From Segatella copri (lineage in GTDB: Bacteria; Bacteroidota; Bacteroidia; Bacteroidales; Bacteroidaceae), in NCBI RefSeq assembly GCF_026015625.1, contig NZ_JAPDVG010000001.1:1-64000 (forward strand): a stretch of 64,000 bases of DNA, written 5' to 3'. The notes under the pieces are model-generated. The model had not been told where the DNA came from, did not search any database, and saw only the letters and a program-made list of their open reading frames with translations. Each line of letters opens with the position of its first letter. The first letter of the stretch is position 1. Both the position numbers and the translations under genes were made by a program. Below, piece after piece: positions 15,106 through 23,879 of the stretch.

Positions 15106-16680
15106 TTATACTTCCTTCCAATCTGCCAATCCTTTTCCCTTATCATCCAGTTCTATGGCAAGGGCAATTACTTTTCGCTTATCAGCCTTGAATGGCTCGG
15201 CATACTGCTTGGCTTTTATCTGCTCCGTGGCAGCATCCACGCCACCGTTGTTGCTCAGCTTCAATTCAAGCACATAGATAAAGTTGGTAGTTTCTACCAC
15301 CATATCAATCCTGCCCGTAGCAATCATCTTCTCTACTTCCACCCGGCAGCCGATGGCATTGAAGATGGTGCTCAGAATCAGGCGGTAGCGCTCTTCCATA
15401 TCCATGCTGGCAAGCTTCTTGTTGCTGTAAGGTACATCCGCAATAAGCGCCTTCAGGCATTTCATGGCTTCGGGGAGATTGCCAAGCTTTAGGGAGTACA
15501 ACAACATATTCTGGGTTGATATTACCAGTGCATTCGATTGTAGTGTCAAGGCTGGCAATACAATCTTGTATAGAGCCTTTCGAACTTCATAGTTTGGAAT
15601 GCCTAGCAGATAAATCTCATCCATATACCCCTTTATCGTAAGATACCCCGACTGATAGAGGAAAAGTTCCGCTCCGCCACCTGTTACGTCGGAAGTCTCC
15701 AGTGTATCGCTGTCTATCGGACAATTCTCAAAATCTTTCAGTCTCATTTCTATATTATCCACAAATTTAGGGAGTAGCGAGGTTGCGCCCGATGAAGCCC
15801 AGTAGTTTTTCAGTTTGGAATCAGCGAGTGCATTGATAAGACTGAATGGATTGAAGACATCAACCATATTTTCATAACAGAAATGATAGCCATCATAATA
15901 GGCTGTCAATTGTGCAACGGCTTCGTCGAAAGTCCATCCCTTGCTTGTTGCCAACTTGTTGATTTCCGGCTTGAAATCACGCAAAACTTCTTCCTTGGTG
16001 ATACCGCAGAGAGCCGCATATTCCGGCTCGAAACTGATGTTGCTCAGATTGTTGAGCACTGAGAAGAGAGATATCTGCGTAAACTTGGTAATACCGGTGA
16101 TGAAGACAAACTTCTCGTATTTGTCGTCTGCTTTGAGAATGGCAAACACCTCCCTATAGATAGCGGTACATGCTTCGTGATAAGGAGTCTTCCAGGAATG
16201 CTGTAATGGCGAGTCGTATTCATCGATGAGAATGGCAACCTGCTGTCCGGTTTGCTCATACGCCCCCACGATTATTGCATTGAAGCGGTCGGCAAGACTA
16301 TCTGCAGGGTCAGGGACCAATGAATATTCTTTTTCGTATTGTCTGAATATATTATTGAGATAAGAGCGCAATGTTTCCGGCTCTGCGCCCGCACGGCTCA
16401 TATCCAGTCTGATGACAGGTCGCTTCACCCATTCCGTCTCCATCTGCATGATCTTCAACCCCTCAAAGAGTTCCTTCTTACCCATGAAGTAGGCTTCGAG
16501 CGTATCTACAAGAACGGATTTACCAAAGCGGCGTGGGCGGCTCAGGTAATTATACTTTTTCCCTCTGTTGGCAAGTTGCCAGATGATATCTGTCTTGTCA
16601 ACATAAAGATATCCACCCTTTCTGATTTCCTCGAAAGACTGGATGCCTACCGGCAATTTTCTATCGTTAGTCTCTATCAT
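15106..16680 (-). CDS. AAA-ATPase-like / PD-(D/E)XK nuclease-domain protein (DUF1703 type)
   Basis: A 524-aa protein with the AAA-ATPase_like N-terminal domain (LPVGIQSFEEIRKGGYLYVDKT at the start, unusual Walker A RPRRFGKSVLVDTL near 50-60, Walker B VAILIDEYDSPL). At the C-terminus is a PD-(D/E)XK nuclease-like domain (GRIDMVVETTNFIYVLELKL, then DAATEQIKAKQYAEPF). This family is highly multiplied in Prevotella and other gut anaerobes; its function is not established. The start at 16680 fits the family's usual N-terminus and the -7 box at 16707-16714. The gene lies between the two copies of the 236-bp direct repeat, so it looks like acquired cargo. Confidence 0.88.
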   Translation of the reverse strand: MIETNDRKLPVGIQSFEEIRKGGYLYVDKTDIIWQLANRGKKYNYLSRPRRFGKSVLVDTLEAYFMGKKELFEGLKIMQMETEWVKRPVIRLDMSRAGAEPETLRSYLNNIFRQYEKEYSLVPDPADSLADRFNAIIVGAYEQTGQQVAILIDEYDSPLQHSWKTPYHEACTAIYREVFAILKADDKYEKFVFITGITKFTQISLFSVLNNLSNISFEPEYAALCGITKEEVLRDFKPEINKLATSKGWTFDEAVAQLTAYYDGYHFCYENMVDVFNPFSLINALADSKLKNYWASSGATSLLPKFVDNIEMRLKDFENCPIDSDTLETSDVTGGGAELFLYQSGYLTIKGYMDEIYLLGIPNYEVRKALYKIVLPALTLQSNALVISTQNMLLYSLKLGNLPEAMKCLKALIADVPYSNKKLASMDMEERYRLILSTIFNAIGCRVEVEKMIATGRIDMVVETTNFIYVLELKLSNNGGVDAATEQIKAKQYAEPFKADKRKVIALAIELDDKGKGLADWKEV

Positions 16681-16706
16681 AATTCCTAATCTTTGTTTTC
16701 CAATTG

Positions 16707-16714
16707 CAAATTTA
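16707..16714 (-). promoter_or_regulatory. -7 box for the AAA/PD-(D/E)XK gene
   Basis: TAAATTTG on the minus strand, 26 nt before the start codon. Confidence 0.6.
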
Positions 16715-16737
16715 CGATTATTTTCCCAAACCGCCAT

Positions 16738-16973
16738 GCTTTTTCTCGTTTTTTTCTTCCCATATTGCGTATAGTGTATTTCTATATGGGTGAAGAGGGG
16801 TGAAGAGTGGGTGAAGAGATAAAGAAAACTCTTCACCTCCCGAAAACCCGATAAACAGAGGGGTTACGGGCAAGAAGGTGAAGAGTGAAGAGATAAATCG
16901 GGATTGATTACAACTGATAGAACTTGGTGAAAGCCTTCACGCAATATTCGTGGTCGATAACACTACCGGTTTC
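16738..16973. repeat. 236-bp direct repeat, copy B
   Basis: Partner of 13946-14181. Here it joins the intact M18 aminopeptidase gene, so this is probably the original location. Confidence 0.92.
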
Positions 16974-18194
16974 GCGGCAACTGTGCATAGCGAGGATGGC
17001 ATTGCCCATATCCACACCCTTCAATGGGATGGAAGAGGCGAGGATGTTGCCCAATGTGCTGCCACCTGCTACATCGCTGTGGTTTACGAAACGCTGGCAT
17101 GGTACACCGGCTGCATCGCAGATGTTGGCGAAGATGGCTGCTGATACAGCATCGCTCGCATACTTCTGGGCTGCATTGAACTTGATGACCGGACCACCAC
17201 CCAGTTTAGGATGATTCGTAGGGTCAAACTTTTCGCTATAGTTAGGATGCCAGGCATGCGCATTATCGGCTGATATCATGAAGGCACGCTCTACTGCCTG
17301 ATAATAAGCCTCTTCTGTATGGCTCTGTGCCAGGGCGATACGCTGGAGCATATATGAAAGGAATGGACTTCCGGCACCCTGCTTGGTCTGAGACCCCGTT
17401 TCTTCATTATCGAAGATGGCGAGAACCTGGGTGGTATCATTGGCATCTGCTGCAATCATCGCCTCTACACCAGCCCAGCACATAGACAGGTCATCGAGTC
17501 TGCCTGAAGAGATAAACTCATCGTGTACACCGAAGGTGCAGGCTGGAGTGGCATCAGCCAGATAAAGATCGAAATCAAGAACATCCTCTTTCTGGATATT
17601 CAGTTCGCCGGTTATCACATTCATCAGGAGATTACCCTTCTCCAGTTCATCATTGATGATGCCGAGGATAGGAAGTACATCCTTCTGCTTGCTCAACTTC
17701 ACACCATCATTCACCTGACGGTTGAAGTGGATAGCGAGATTGCTGATCTGCAGCAATGGGCGCTTCACATGAAGAAGGAGCGTCTGGGGATTCATCGCAT
17801 TCTCACCCTTCACGATAACTCTACCTGCCAGGGTGAGCGGACGGTCGAACCAGGTTGACATGATAGGACCACCATAAACCTCGGTATTCAGTTTTACGAT
17901 ACCGCCCTCGCAAAGCATCTCAGCATTTGGCTTGATGCGGAAGGTAGGCGAATCGCAGTGGGCGCAGATCATGTGGAAACCGGCATCTGCCAAAGGCTTC
18001 TTTCCGATTTGGAAGGCGTAGATGGAAGAGTCGTTCTTGGTAACGAAGAACTTTTCACCCGCTTCAATCTTACCCAAAGGCTCCTGTGGGTTCATACGGC
18101 GGAACCCGTTCTTCTCCAATTCCTCGGAGATATTCTTTACTGCCAGGAAATTCACTGGCGATGCGTCTAGAAAGGATAATAATCTTTTGATCAT
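16908..18194 (-). CDS. M18 family (aspartyl-type) aminopeptidase
   Basis: A 428-aa cytosolic metallopeptidase that removes N-terminal residues from peptides, probably Asp/Glu-preferring as in the family. Family motifs in order: metal-binding MICAHCDSPTFRIK (HxD), DDLSMCW, the catalytic and metal-binding FDNEETGSQTKQGAGSPFL, VNHSDVAGGSTLG and the C-terminal MHSCRETGSVIDHEYCVKAF. The length is normal for M18 enzymes. A divergent promoter pair (18222-18291) separates it from the HTCS gene. A duplicated fragment of its 3' end lies at 14116-14181. Confidence 0.94.
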   Translation of the reverse strand: MIKRLLSFLDASPVNFLAVKNISEELEKNGFRRMNPQEPLGKIEAGEKFFVTKNDSSIYAFQIGKKPLADAGFHMICAHCDSPTFRIKPNAEMLCEGGIVKLNTEVYGGPIMSTWFDRPLTLAGRVIVKGENAMNPQTLLLHVKRPLLQISNLAIHFNRQVNDGVKLSKQKDVLPILGIINDELEKGNLLMNVITGELNIQKEDVLDFDLYLADATPACTFGVHDEFISSGRLDDLSMCWAGVEAMIAADANDTTQVLAIFDNEETGSQTKQGAGSPFLSYMLQRIALAQSHTEEAYYQAVERAFMISADNAHAWHPNYSEKFDPTNHPKLGGGPVIKFNAAQKYASDAVSAAIFANICDAAGVPCQRFVNHSDVAGGSTLGNILASSIPLKGVDMGNAILAMHSCRETGSVIDHEYCVKAFTKFYQL

Positions 18195-18221
18195 AGTCTA
18201 TATCTTTATATTAATATCTTG

Positions 18222-18229
18222 CAAAGATA
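18222..18229 (-). promoter_or_regulatory. -7 box for the M18 aminopeptidase
   Basis: TATCTTTG on the minus strand, 28 nt before the start codon. Confidence 0.7.
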
Positions 18230-18283
18230 ATAGATTTTTTTCATTTTATCTCATTATTCTATTTGTTTTTCATTTTTTTGTAT

Positions 18284-18291
18284 TATCTTTG
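18284..18291 (+). promoter_or_regulatory. -7 box for the HTCS regulator
   Basis: TATCTTTG with TTTG at 18262-18265 (18-nt spacing), 28 nt before the start codon at 18319. Confidence 0.7.
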
Positions 18292-18318
18292 TCCCCAAAT
18301 AAGATCAATGAAAGAATT

Positions 18319-21300
18319 ATGAAACGATATAAATCCTGTACTCTCATTATATTGCTGCTGTTGGCATCGGCTCTTCAGGCATATGCGCATGTTTCCAGAA
18401 ATATGTTCATGCTTTCCAATCTCAATGCTGACAATGGTCTTTCCAGCCCTCGAGTTTATTCTATTGTCGAGGCAGAGGATGGTGCCATGTGGATAAGTAC
18501 TAAGCGTGGAGTTGACCGATATAATGGGCAACAAGTAACCAATTATACTTTATACACAGAGATGCCGTATAGTGATGCTAGTGGTAGATGTATTAAACTG
18601 ACTAAGGATGCGCAACATCTGATTTACGCCTACGACAACAAGGGAAAGGTGTATATATATGATAAGAGGAAAGATACATTTGTCTTGAAATGTAATCTTC
18701 AGAAAATTTTAGGTGGAAGTATCGTGTTGAACGAACTGTTGGTAGACGAAAAGGGTAATTTCTGGTTAGCTATGGATAGAGGCATTTATTGCTTGTCAGC
18801 AGCTACTGATGGAAAGGAGATAGTTCGGGAGACAGCTAAGGGTAGGTTTGTATTGAAAAATACCTATATTAATCATATCCAATTTATAGGTCAGAAACTC
18901 TTGATAGGAACTTTTAAAGATGTTTATTGCTATTCGATGTCTGCCCGGAAGTTAGAAAAGAAGATTAGTGGCAGTTCTGTAGTATCCTCTTATCATGATA
19001 TTGTGGGACATCGTATCTGGCTGGGTACTTTTCACGAAGGAGTTAAAGTGGTGGATGATCGTACTTGGAAGCTGATAAAATCTGCTGATTTCCAATCTTT
19101 GCAAAACATTCCTAAAATTCCCGTACGTTCAATCATTTTATATGATAAGCAGACTCTTCTGATGGCTGTAGATGGAGCAGGAATATATGCTTATGACAGT
19201 TCGAATAAACAAACCAAGCTCTTGCTTGATACAGATGGACGTCCGGGTAACGTGCTGAATGGTAATGGATTATATACCTTGTGCTGCGATCGTTTTGGCG
19301 ATTTATGGACAGGCTCTTACTCGGGAGGAGTAGATTTGGCAATACCGATGAAACATACATTGGAATATATCACACATGAATATCTCAACAGTCAATCACT
19401 GATAGATAATTGTGTGAACGATGTTTTCCAAAGCCGTGATGGGAAAATATGGTATGCCACAGATAAAGGAGTAAGTGTTTATGATGCGCAGACTCGTCTT
19501 TGGCATCATGGATTATATAATAAAGTGGCGCTTACGATTTGTCAGACTGTAGACGGCAGAATTCTGGTTGGTACCTATGGTAATGGCGTATATCAGGTTC
19601 ATGCTGATGGCACTAGTATGCCTGCTTATTCTGTGGAAACAGGAATGTTGAAGAGTGATTACGTATTCAGTCTTTTTACTGATAGCGATGGTAATGTTTG
19701 GGTGGGATGTTTGGATGGAGATATGGCTTGTTTCCCTTCTGATAAATATAATTTGAATGGAACGGGAAAGTCGGTATTCTATCTGCCTGTCAACGAAGTG
19801 CAATGCATCACGGAATCACTGGATAAGCGTTTTATTGCTGTAGGAACTTCGCATGGAGGCTATTTGATTGATAAGCGTGAACCTTTGCATCCTCATCGTT
19901 TCTTTTATCCTGAACAGTATCCCGAAAAAGACATTAATTTGTTTGTCAACAGTATGGCTTTTCAGGATTCCCGTCATATCTGGATTGGAACGGATGGAGG
20001 AGGACTCTATGATTATGATTTACTGACAAAGAAGTTTAAGCGTTATACCAATCAGGACGCTTTGCCTTCTAATACAGTTTATGGACTTATAAGAGGTATT
20101 AATGGCAATTTGTGGATCAGTACGGATAAAGGATTGGCGTTCATGAAACAGGGTAAGATAGTAAACCTCAACATCTTTAAGGGAATGGAACGTGAGTATA
20201 ACCGAATGTCTGTTGCGTGTACTTCAGATGGCAGGGTGCTTTTTGGCAGCAACGATGGAGTTGTCGCTTTGACTCCTATGTTTGCCAAAGGTTTGAATTA
20301 TGCTGCTCCACTTCGTATTCATAGTGTTGAGGTTGAAGGTGTCGAACGTTCCGATTACTGGAATGAATGTCTCTTTGAAATGTTGAAGGAAGGCAAATTG
20401 AAACTTAGCCATAATGAGAATACGCTGGTTGTTTCTTTTGAGAGTATCAATTATCAATACCAGTATGATATTCAATATCAATATTATTTGGAAGGATACG
20501 ACCGTAATTGGAGTAAACCATCTTCTAATCAGTTGGCACGATTTGTAAATTTGCCTTCGGGCAGTTATGTGCTTCATGTAAAGGCTATCTGCAGAAGTAA
20601 TGGTAGAGAATTGGGAGAAACAACTTTGGAAATTCATATAGCCCAACCTTGGTGGAATACCTGGTGGGCATGGATTATCTATCTCTGTATTTTTGCTGCC
20701 ATCTTATATTTTGTCTGGCAGTATTACAAAGAGCGCTTACAGCGAAAGTATTATGATGAGAAAATCAATTTCTTCGTTAATACAGCCCATAACATACGTA
20801 CTCCTTTGAGTCTCGTGTTGGCTCCTCTTGATAATCTGGCTAATGATTCCAGCTTGAGTGAGAAAAGTCGTGGATTCTTGGATATGGCGCATCGCAACGG
20901 CAACAAACTATTGAAGATGGTTACAGAATTGCTTGACTTCCAAAAGGTAGAGCAGTCTGCCGAACAGGTTCGCCTGCAAGATATAGAATTGCCGATGCTT
21001 TTACGTGTGCAGTTGGAAAAGTTTGTATTGGCAGCTCAGGAGAAGCATATTCAACTGTGTATTGAAACGTGTCCGCAGCAACAGATTCATTCTGATGTCA
21101 AAATGATGGATCTGATATTGGAAAATCTTCTCTCGAATGCTATCAAATATACACCTCAAGGTGGAAAGGTTACGTTGTCGGCTTCTGTTGAAGGTAAGAT
21201 GGCTATGATTCATGTATGTGATACAGGTATAGGTATTCCAAAGGCCGAAATTAAGAGTATCTTCAAGACCTTCTTCAGGGCTTCTAATGCGATAAATTCT

Positions 21301-22452
21301 CAGGAAATGGGAAGTGGATTAGGACTGATGCTTACACGAAAGCTTGTAGAGAAATTAGGAGGAAAGCTTAGTTTCGTAAGTGAGGAAGGAAAGGGTACTA
21401 CTTTCTGTGTGAAGATGCCATTAGGTAATGTGACAGATTCTTCAGTCCGGCTTGTTGGAGAAAAGAAAAATGTTGCAACTGAATCTTCTTTAGCTGAAGA
21501 TAAGCATGATGAAACTAGCCAGACAGTGTCTTCTGCGGTTCTGCAGGATGCTGATGTTTCAACGGATACACTTCTTTTTGTCGATGACAATGAAGATCTT
21601 CGCAAATATATCAGAATGACTTTTGGTGATTCTTATCAAGTAGTTGATGTGGAGAGTGCAGAGGCTGCCTTGAAATATTTGAAAGAGGGCGGGGTATGTG
21701 ATATCGTTGTTTCTGATGTCATGATGCCGGGAATGCACGGAGATGAGTTCTGTCGCAGCATCAAGGAAAATAAGGAAACATCATGGCTGCCTGTTATCCT
21801 GCTGACTGCTAAGGCTGGTCGTGACTTTATGATAGAGGGACTCGGATTGGGTGCTGATGACTATATAGCCAAGCCATTCGATACTGCTATTCTTGCGAGT
21901 AAGGTTGCCAGTATTTTGAAGAATCGTCGCCGGTTGAGTCAGTATTATATGGACAGAAGCCTTGCTCTTGTTAGAGGAGAGGTTGCTTCTGGGTCTGCTT
22001 CTTCCGAGCAGATTGTGGGTTCTGATTCTTCCGATGAACACTTGGAACCTACTGGAACTTCTGAAGAGAAAAAGGATGATACTGTCTTGAATAAGCAAGG
22101 CCAGACATTCGAAAATGTGGCAGAAGCTGTTCTGGATCCACAAGACCAGGCTTTTGTAGATAAAGCTACTCGTTTGGTGTTGGCTCATCTGAGCGATACA
22201 GACTTTAATATCGACCGACTCTGTAGAGAGATGGCGATGAGTAGAACGCTTTTCTATGGTAGGCTGAAGACTCTTACGGGTCAAAGTCCGCAGGATTTTA
22301 TGCGTTTGATACGTCTGGAGCAGGCTGCAATCTTCCTGAAACAGGGGGATAGTGTGCTGGATGTATCTGTGAAAGCCGGTTTTGTAAATGTGAAGTACTT
22401 TAGTACTGTATTTAAAAAGCACTTTGGAGTTTCTCCAAGTAAGTATCTGTAA
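18319..22452 (+). CDS. Hybrid two-component system sensor/regulator (HTCS) of the PUL
   Basis: A 1377-aa one-protein two-component system. Signal peptide (about 1-23, LQAYAH), then a periplasmic two-bladed beta-propeller sensor built of Reg_prop repeats (e.g. DGAMWISTKRGVDRYNG, RHIWIGTDGGGLYDYD), a Y_Y_Y domain (about 690-770), one transmembrane helix (about 781-802), HisKA with phospho-acceptor His824 (NTAHNIRTPLS), HATPase_c (ENLLSNAIKYT, DTGIGIP, GSGLGLML), a receiver domain with Asp1133 (SDVMMPGMHG) and an AraC-type helix-turn-helix at the C-terminus. Such regulators bind a breakdown oligosaccharide and switch on the neighbouring PUL. The in-frame ORF extends upstream, but the -7 box at 18284-18291 fixes the start at 18319. 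Confidence 0.95.
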   Translation: MKRYKSCTLIILLLLASALQAYAHVSRNMFMLSNLNADNGLSSPRVYSIVEAEDGAMWISTKRGVDRYNGQQVTNYTLYTEMPYSDASGRCIKLTKDAQHLIYAYDNKGKVYIYDKRKDTFVLKCNLQKILGGSIVLNELLVDEKGNFWLAMDRGIYCLSAATDGKEIVRETAKGRFVLKNTYINHIQFIGQKLLIGTFKDVYCYSMSARKLEKKISGSSVVSSYHDIVGHRIWLGTFHEGVKVVDDRTWKLIKSADFQSLQNIPKIPVRSIILYDKQTLLMAVDGAGIYAYDSSNKQTKLLLDTDGRPGNVLNGNGLYTLCCDRFGDLWTGSYSGGVDLAIPMKHTLEYITHEYLNSQSLIDNCVNDVFQSRDGKIWYATDKGVSVYDAQTRLWHHGLYNKVALTICQTVDGRILVGTYGNGVYQVHADGTSMPAYSVETGMLKSDYVFSLFTDSDGNVWVGCLDGDMACFPSDKYNLNGTGKSVFYLPVNEVQCITESLDKRFIAVGTSHGGYLIDKREPLHPHRFFYPEQYPEKDINLFVNSMAFQDSRHIWIGTDGGGLYDYDLLTKKFKRYTNQDALPSNTVYGLIRGINGNLWISTDKGLAFMKQGKIVNLNIFKGMEREYNRMSVACTSDGRVLFGSNDGVVALTPMFAKGLNYAAPLRIHSVEVEGVERSDYWNECLFEMLKEGKLKLSHNENTLVVSFESINYQYQYDIQYQYYLEGYDRNWSKPSSNQLARFVNLPSGSYVLHVKAICRSNGRELGETTLEIHIAQPWWNTWWAWIIYLCIFAAILYFVWQYYKERLQRKYYDEKINFFVNTAHNIRTPLSLVLAPLDNLANDSSLSEKSRGFLDMAHRNGNKLLKMVTELLDFQKVEQSAEQVRLQDIELPMLLRVQLEKFVLAAQEKHIQLCIETCPQQQIHSDVKMMDLILENLLSNAIKYTPQGGKVTLSASVEGKMAMIHVCDTGIGIPKAEIKSIFKTFFRASNAINSQEMGSGLGLMLTRKLVEKLGGKLSFVSEEGKGTTFCVKMPLGNVTDSSVRLVGEKKNVATESSLAEDKHDETSQTVSSAVLQDADVSTDTLLFVDDNEDLRKYIRMTFGDSYQVVDVESAEAALKYLKEGGVCDIVVSDVMMPGMHGDEFCRSIKENKETSWLPVILLTAKAGRDFMIEGLGLGADDYIAKPFDTAILASKVASILKNRRRLSQYYMDRSLALVRGEVASGSASSEQIVGSDSSDEHLEPTGTSEEKKDDTVLNKQGQTFENVAEAVLDPQDQAFVDKATRLVLAHLSDTDFNIDRLCREMAMSRTLFYGRLKTLTGQSPQDFMRLIRLEQAAIFLKQGDSVLDVSVKAGFVNVKYFSTVFKKHFGVSPSKYL

Positions 22453-22473
22453 ATTAGAGTTTTAAATTCAAAG

Positions 22474-22521
22474 AAAAGGTTTCTGTTTAGACGATATGTC
22501 TGAATTGAAACCTTTTTTTGT
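22474..22521 (+). terminator. Terminator of the HTCS gene
   Basis: AAAAGGTTTC / GAAACCTTTTTTT outer stem with an inner TTTAGAC / GTCTGAA stem. Confidence 0.85.
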
Positions 22522-22554
22522 TTGTTATCTAACCCTCTGAAAGTTCCTTTTCTT

Positions 22555-22562
22555 TATCTTTG
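22555..22562 (+). promoter_or_regulatory. -7 box for the PUL operon
   Basis: TATCTTTG 69 nt before the GH5 start codon; the longer leader fits a regulated PUL promoter under the HTCS. Confidence 0.65.
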
Positions 22563-22631
22563 CAACCAGATTCTGTTAAGTAAGTCAAACAGTTATTTAA
22601 AAAACGAAACAATAACAATATAAACATAAAA

Positions 22632-23852
22632 ATGAAAAGGAACTTTTTGAAAATTAGCCTCTTTTTAATAGGCGTCTTCACATGTTTCTCATGCGAAGCA
22701 AGTACGTTGCCCTCATCCGGCAGTTCTGATGGCGTAGGCGAATCCATACCTACTGCCCAGCAATGGAATAAAGATGTTGTGGGGTGGAATCTTGGCAATG
22801 AATTCGAGTGTTCAGCTCCTGGACAGGATGGTGAGTCGATGCAGATTGGCAACCCTGATGGTTCTATCCATGCAGAGACAGCCTGGGGCAATCCCGTTGT
22901 TACCAAGAAGATGATACAAGCCGTGAAGAAGGCAGGTTTCAATGCCATCCGTATTCCAATCCGTTGGCAGTGCCACATTACCAACGCTCAGGCGATGAGC
23001 ATCGACAAGGCTTGGATTGCCCGTATCAAGGAAGTGGTGGGCTGGTGTCTGGATAATGACCTCAAGGTTATCATCAATGTGCATCATGAAAAATGGCTCG
23101 AAAGTCGTCCTACCTATCAATATAAGGAAGAAAACTGCCAGAAGCTTGCGCTCCTCTGGATGAATATCGCTTCTGAGTTTGCCAATTATGATTATCGTCT
23201 TGCTTTCGCAGGAACTAACGAAGTGCATATCAAAGATAATTGGGGCAAGCCTACTGCCGAGAATCTCGAAGTGCAGAATGCTTACAATCAGATATTCGTG
23301 GATGTGGTTCGTGCCACAGGCGGCAACAATGCCAAGCGCCACCTCATCTTACAGACTTACGTTTGTAACCCATGGTTTGGCATCGAGAATGGAGATTTCA
23401 TCATTCCGAAGGATGCCGAAGGCAATGGCAACAACTATATGAGTGTGGAATTTCACTACTATCAGCCATGGAGCTACGCCGGCGATTGCACCTACGATTA
23501 CTGGGGTGATGCCTACAAGGATGCTGGCAAGATACCTGCAGACAACGAGAAGACGATGACGGATTTCTTCGACAAGGCGGTGAATACCTGGAGCAACAAA
23601 GGACTGGGTATCGTAATAGGAGAGTGGGGAGTAACCGATCACTATAAGTCAAACTCAGAGAAAGTGCATGAAAACATGACCTACTACTGTAAGTTCTTGA
23701 CTACGGAGGCTCGCAAACGAGGCTTCTCTACTTTCGTTTGGGACAACAACCACTTCGGCAACGGCTCTGAGAAGTATGGCATCTTCGACCGTTTCAAGAG
23801 TATGAAGGTGAATGCTCCTTGGATTCTCGAAGGAATCTTTGGGAAAGAATAA
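22632..23852 (+). CDS. GH5 family endo-beta-glucanase, surface lipoprotein
   Basis: A 406-aa glycoside hydrolase family 5 enzyme. Lipobox FTCFSC near residue 19 predicts attachment to the outer membrane. Catalytic residues: acid/base Glu197 (FAGTNEVH) and nucleophile Glu331 (IVIGEWG). The opening VGWNLGNEFE and AETAWGNPVVT...GFNAIRIPIRW most resemble subfamily GH5_4, which includes beta-1,4-glucanases, xyloglucanases and mixed-linkage glucanases; the subfamily is a by-eye judgement. It heads the SusC/SusD operon, 27 nt before SusC. It would cut beta-glucan at the cell surface. Confidence 0.9.
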   Translation: MKRNFLKISLFLIGVFTCFSCEASTLPSSGSSDGVGESIPTAQQWNKDVVGWNLGNEFECSAPGQDGESMQIGNPDGSIHAETAWGNPVVTKKMIQAVKKAGFNAIRIPIRWQCHITNAQAMSIDKAWIARIKEVVGWCLDNDLKVIINVHHEKWLESRPTYQYKEENCQKLALLWMNIASEFANYDYRLAFAGTNEVHIKDNWGKPTAENLEVQNAYNQIFVDVVRATGGNNAKRHLILQTYVCNPWFGIENGDFIIPKDAEGNGNNYMSVEFHYYQPWSYAGDCTYDYWGDAYKDAGKIPADNEKTMTDFFDKAVNTWSNKGLGIVIGEWGVTDHYKSNSEKVHENMTYYCKFLTTEARKRGFSTFVWDNNHFGNGSEKYGIFDRFKSMKVNAPWILEGIFGKE

Positions 23853-23879
23853 TGTTAAACTAAAAACAATATATCAATT

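Noticed and set aside
18022..18318. N-terminal extension of the HTCS gene
   Set aside because: Overlaps the divergent aminopeptidase start and the HTCS promoter; the signal peptide begins at 18319.
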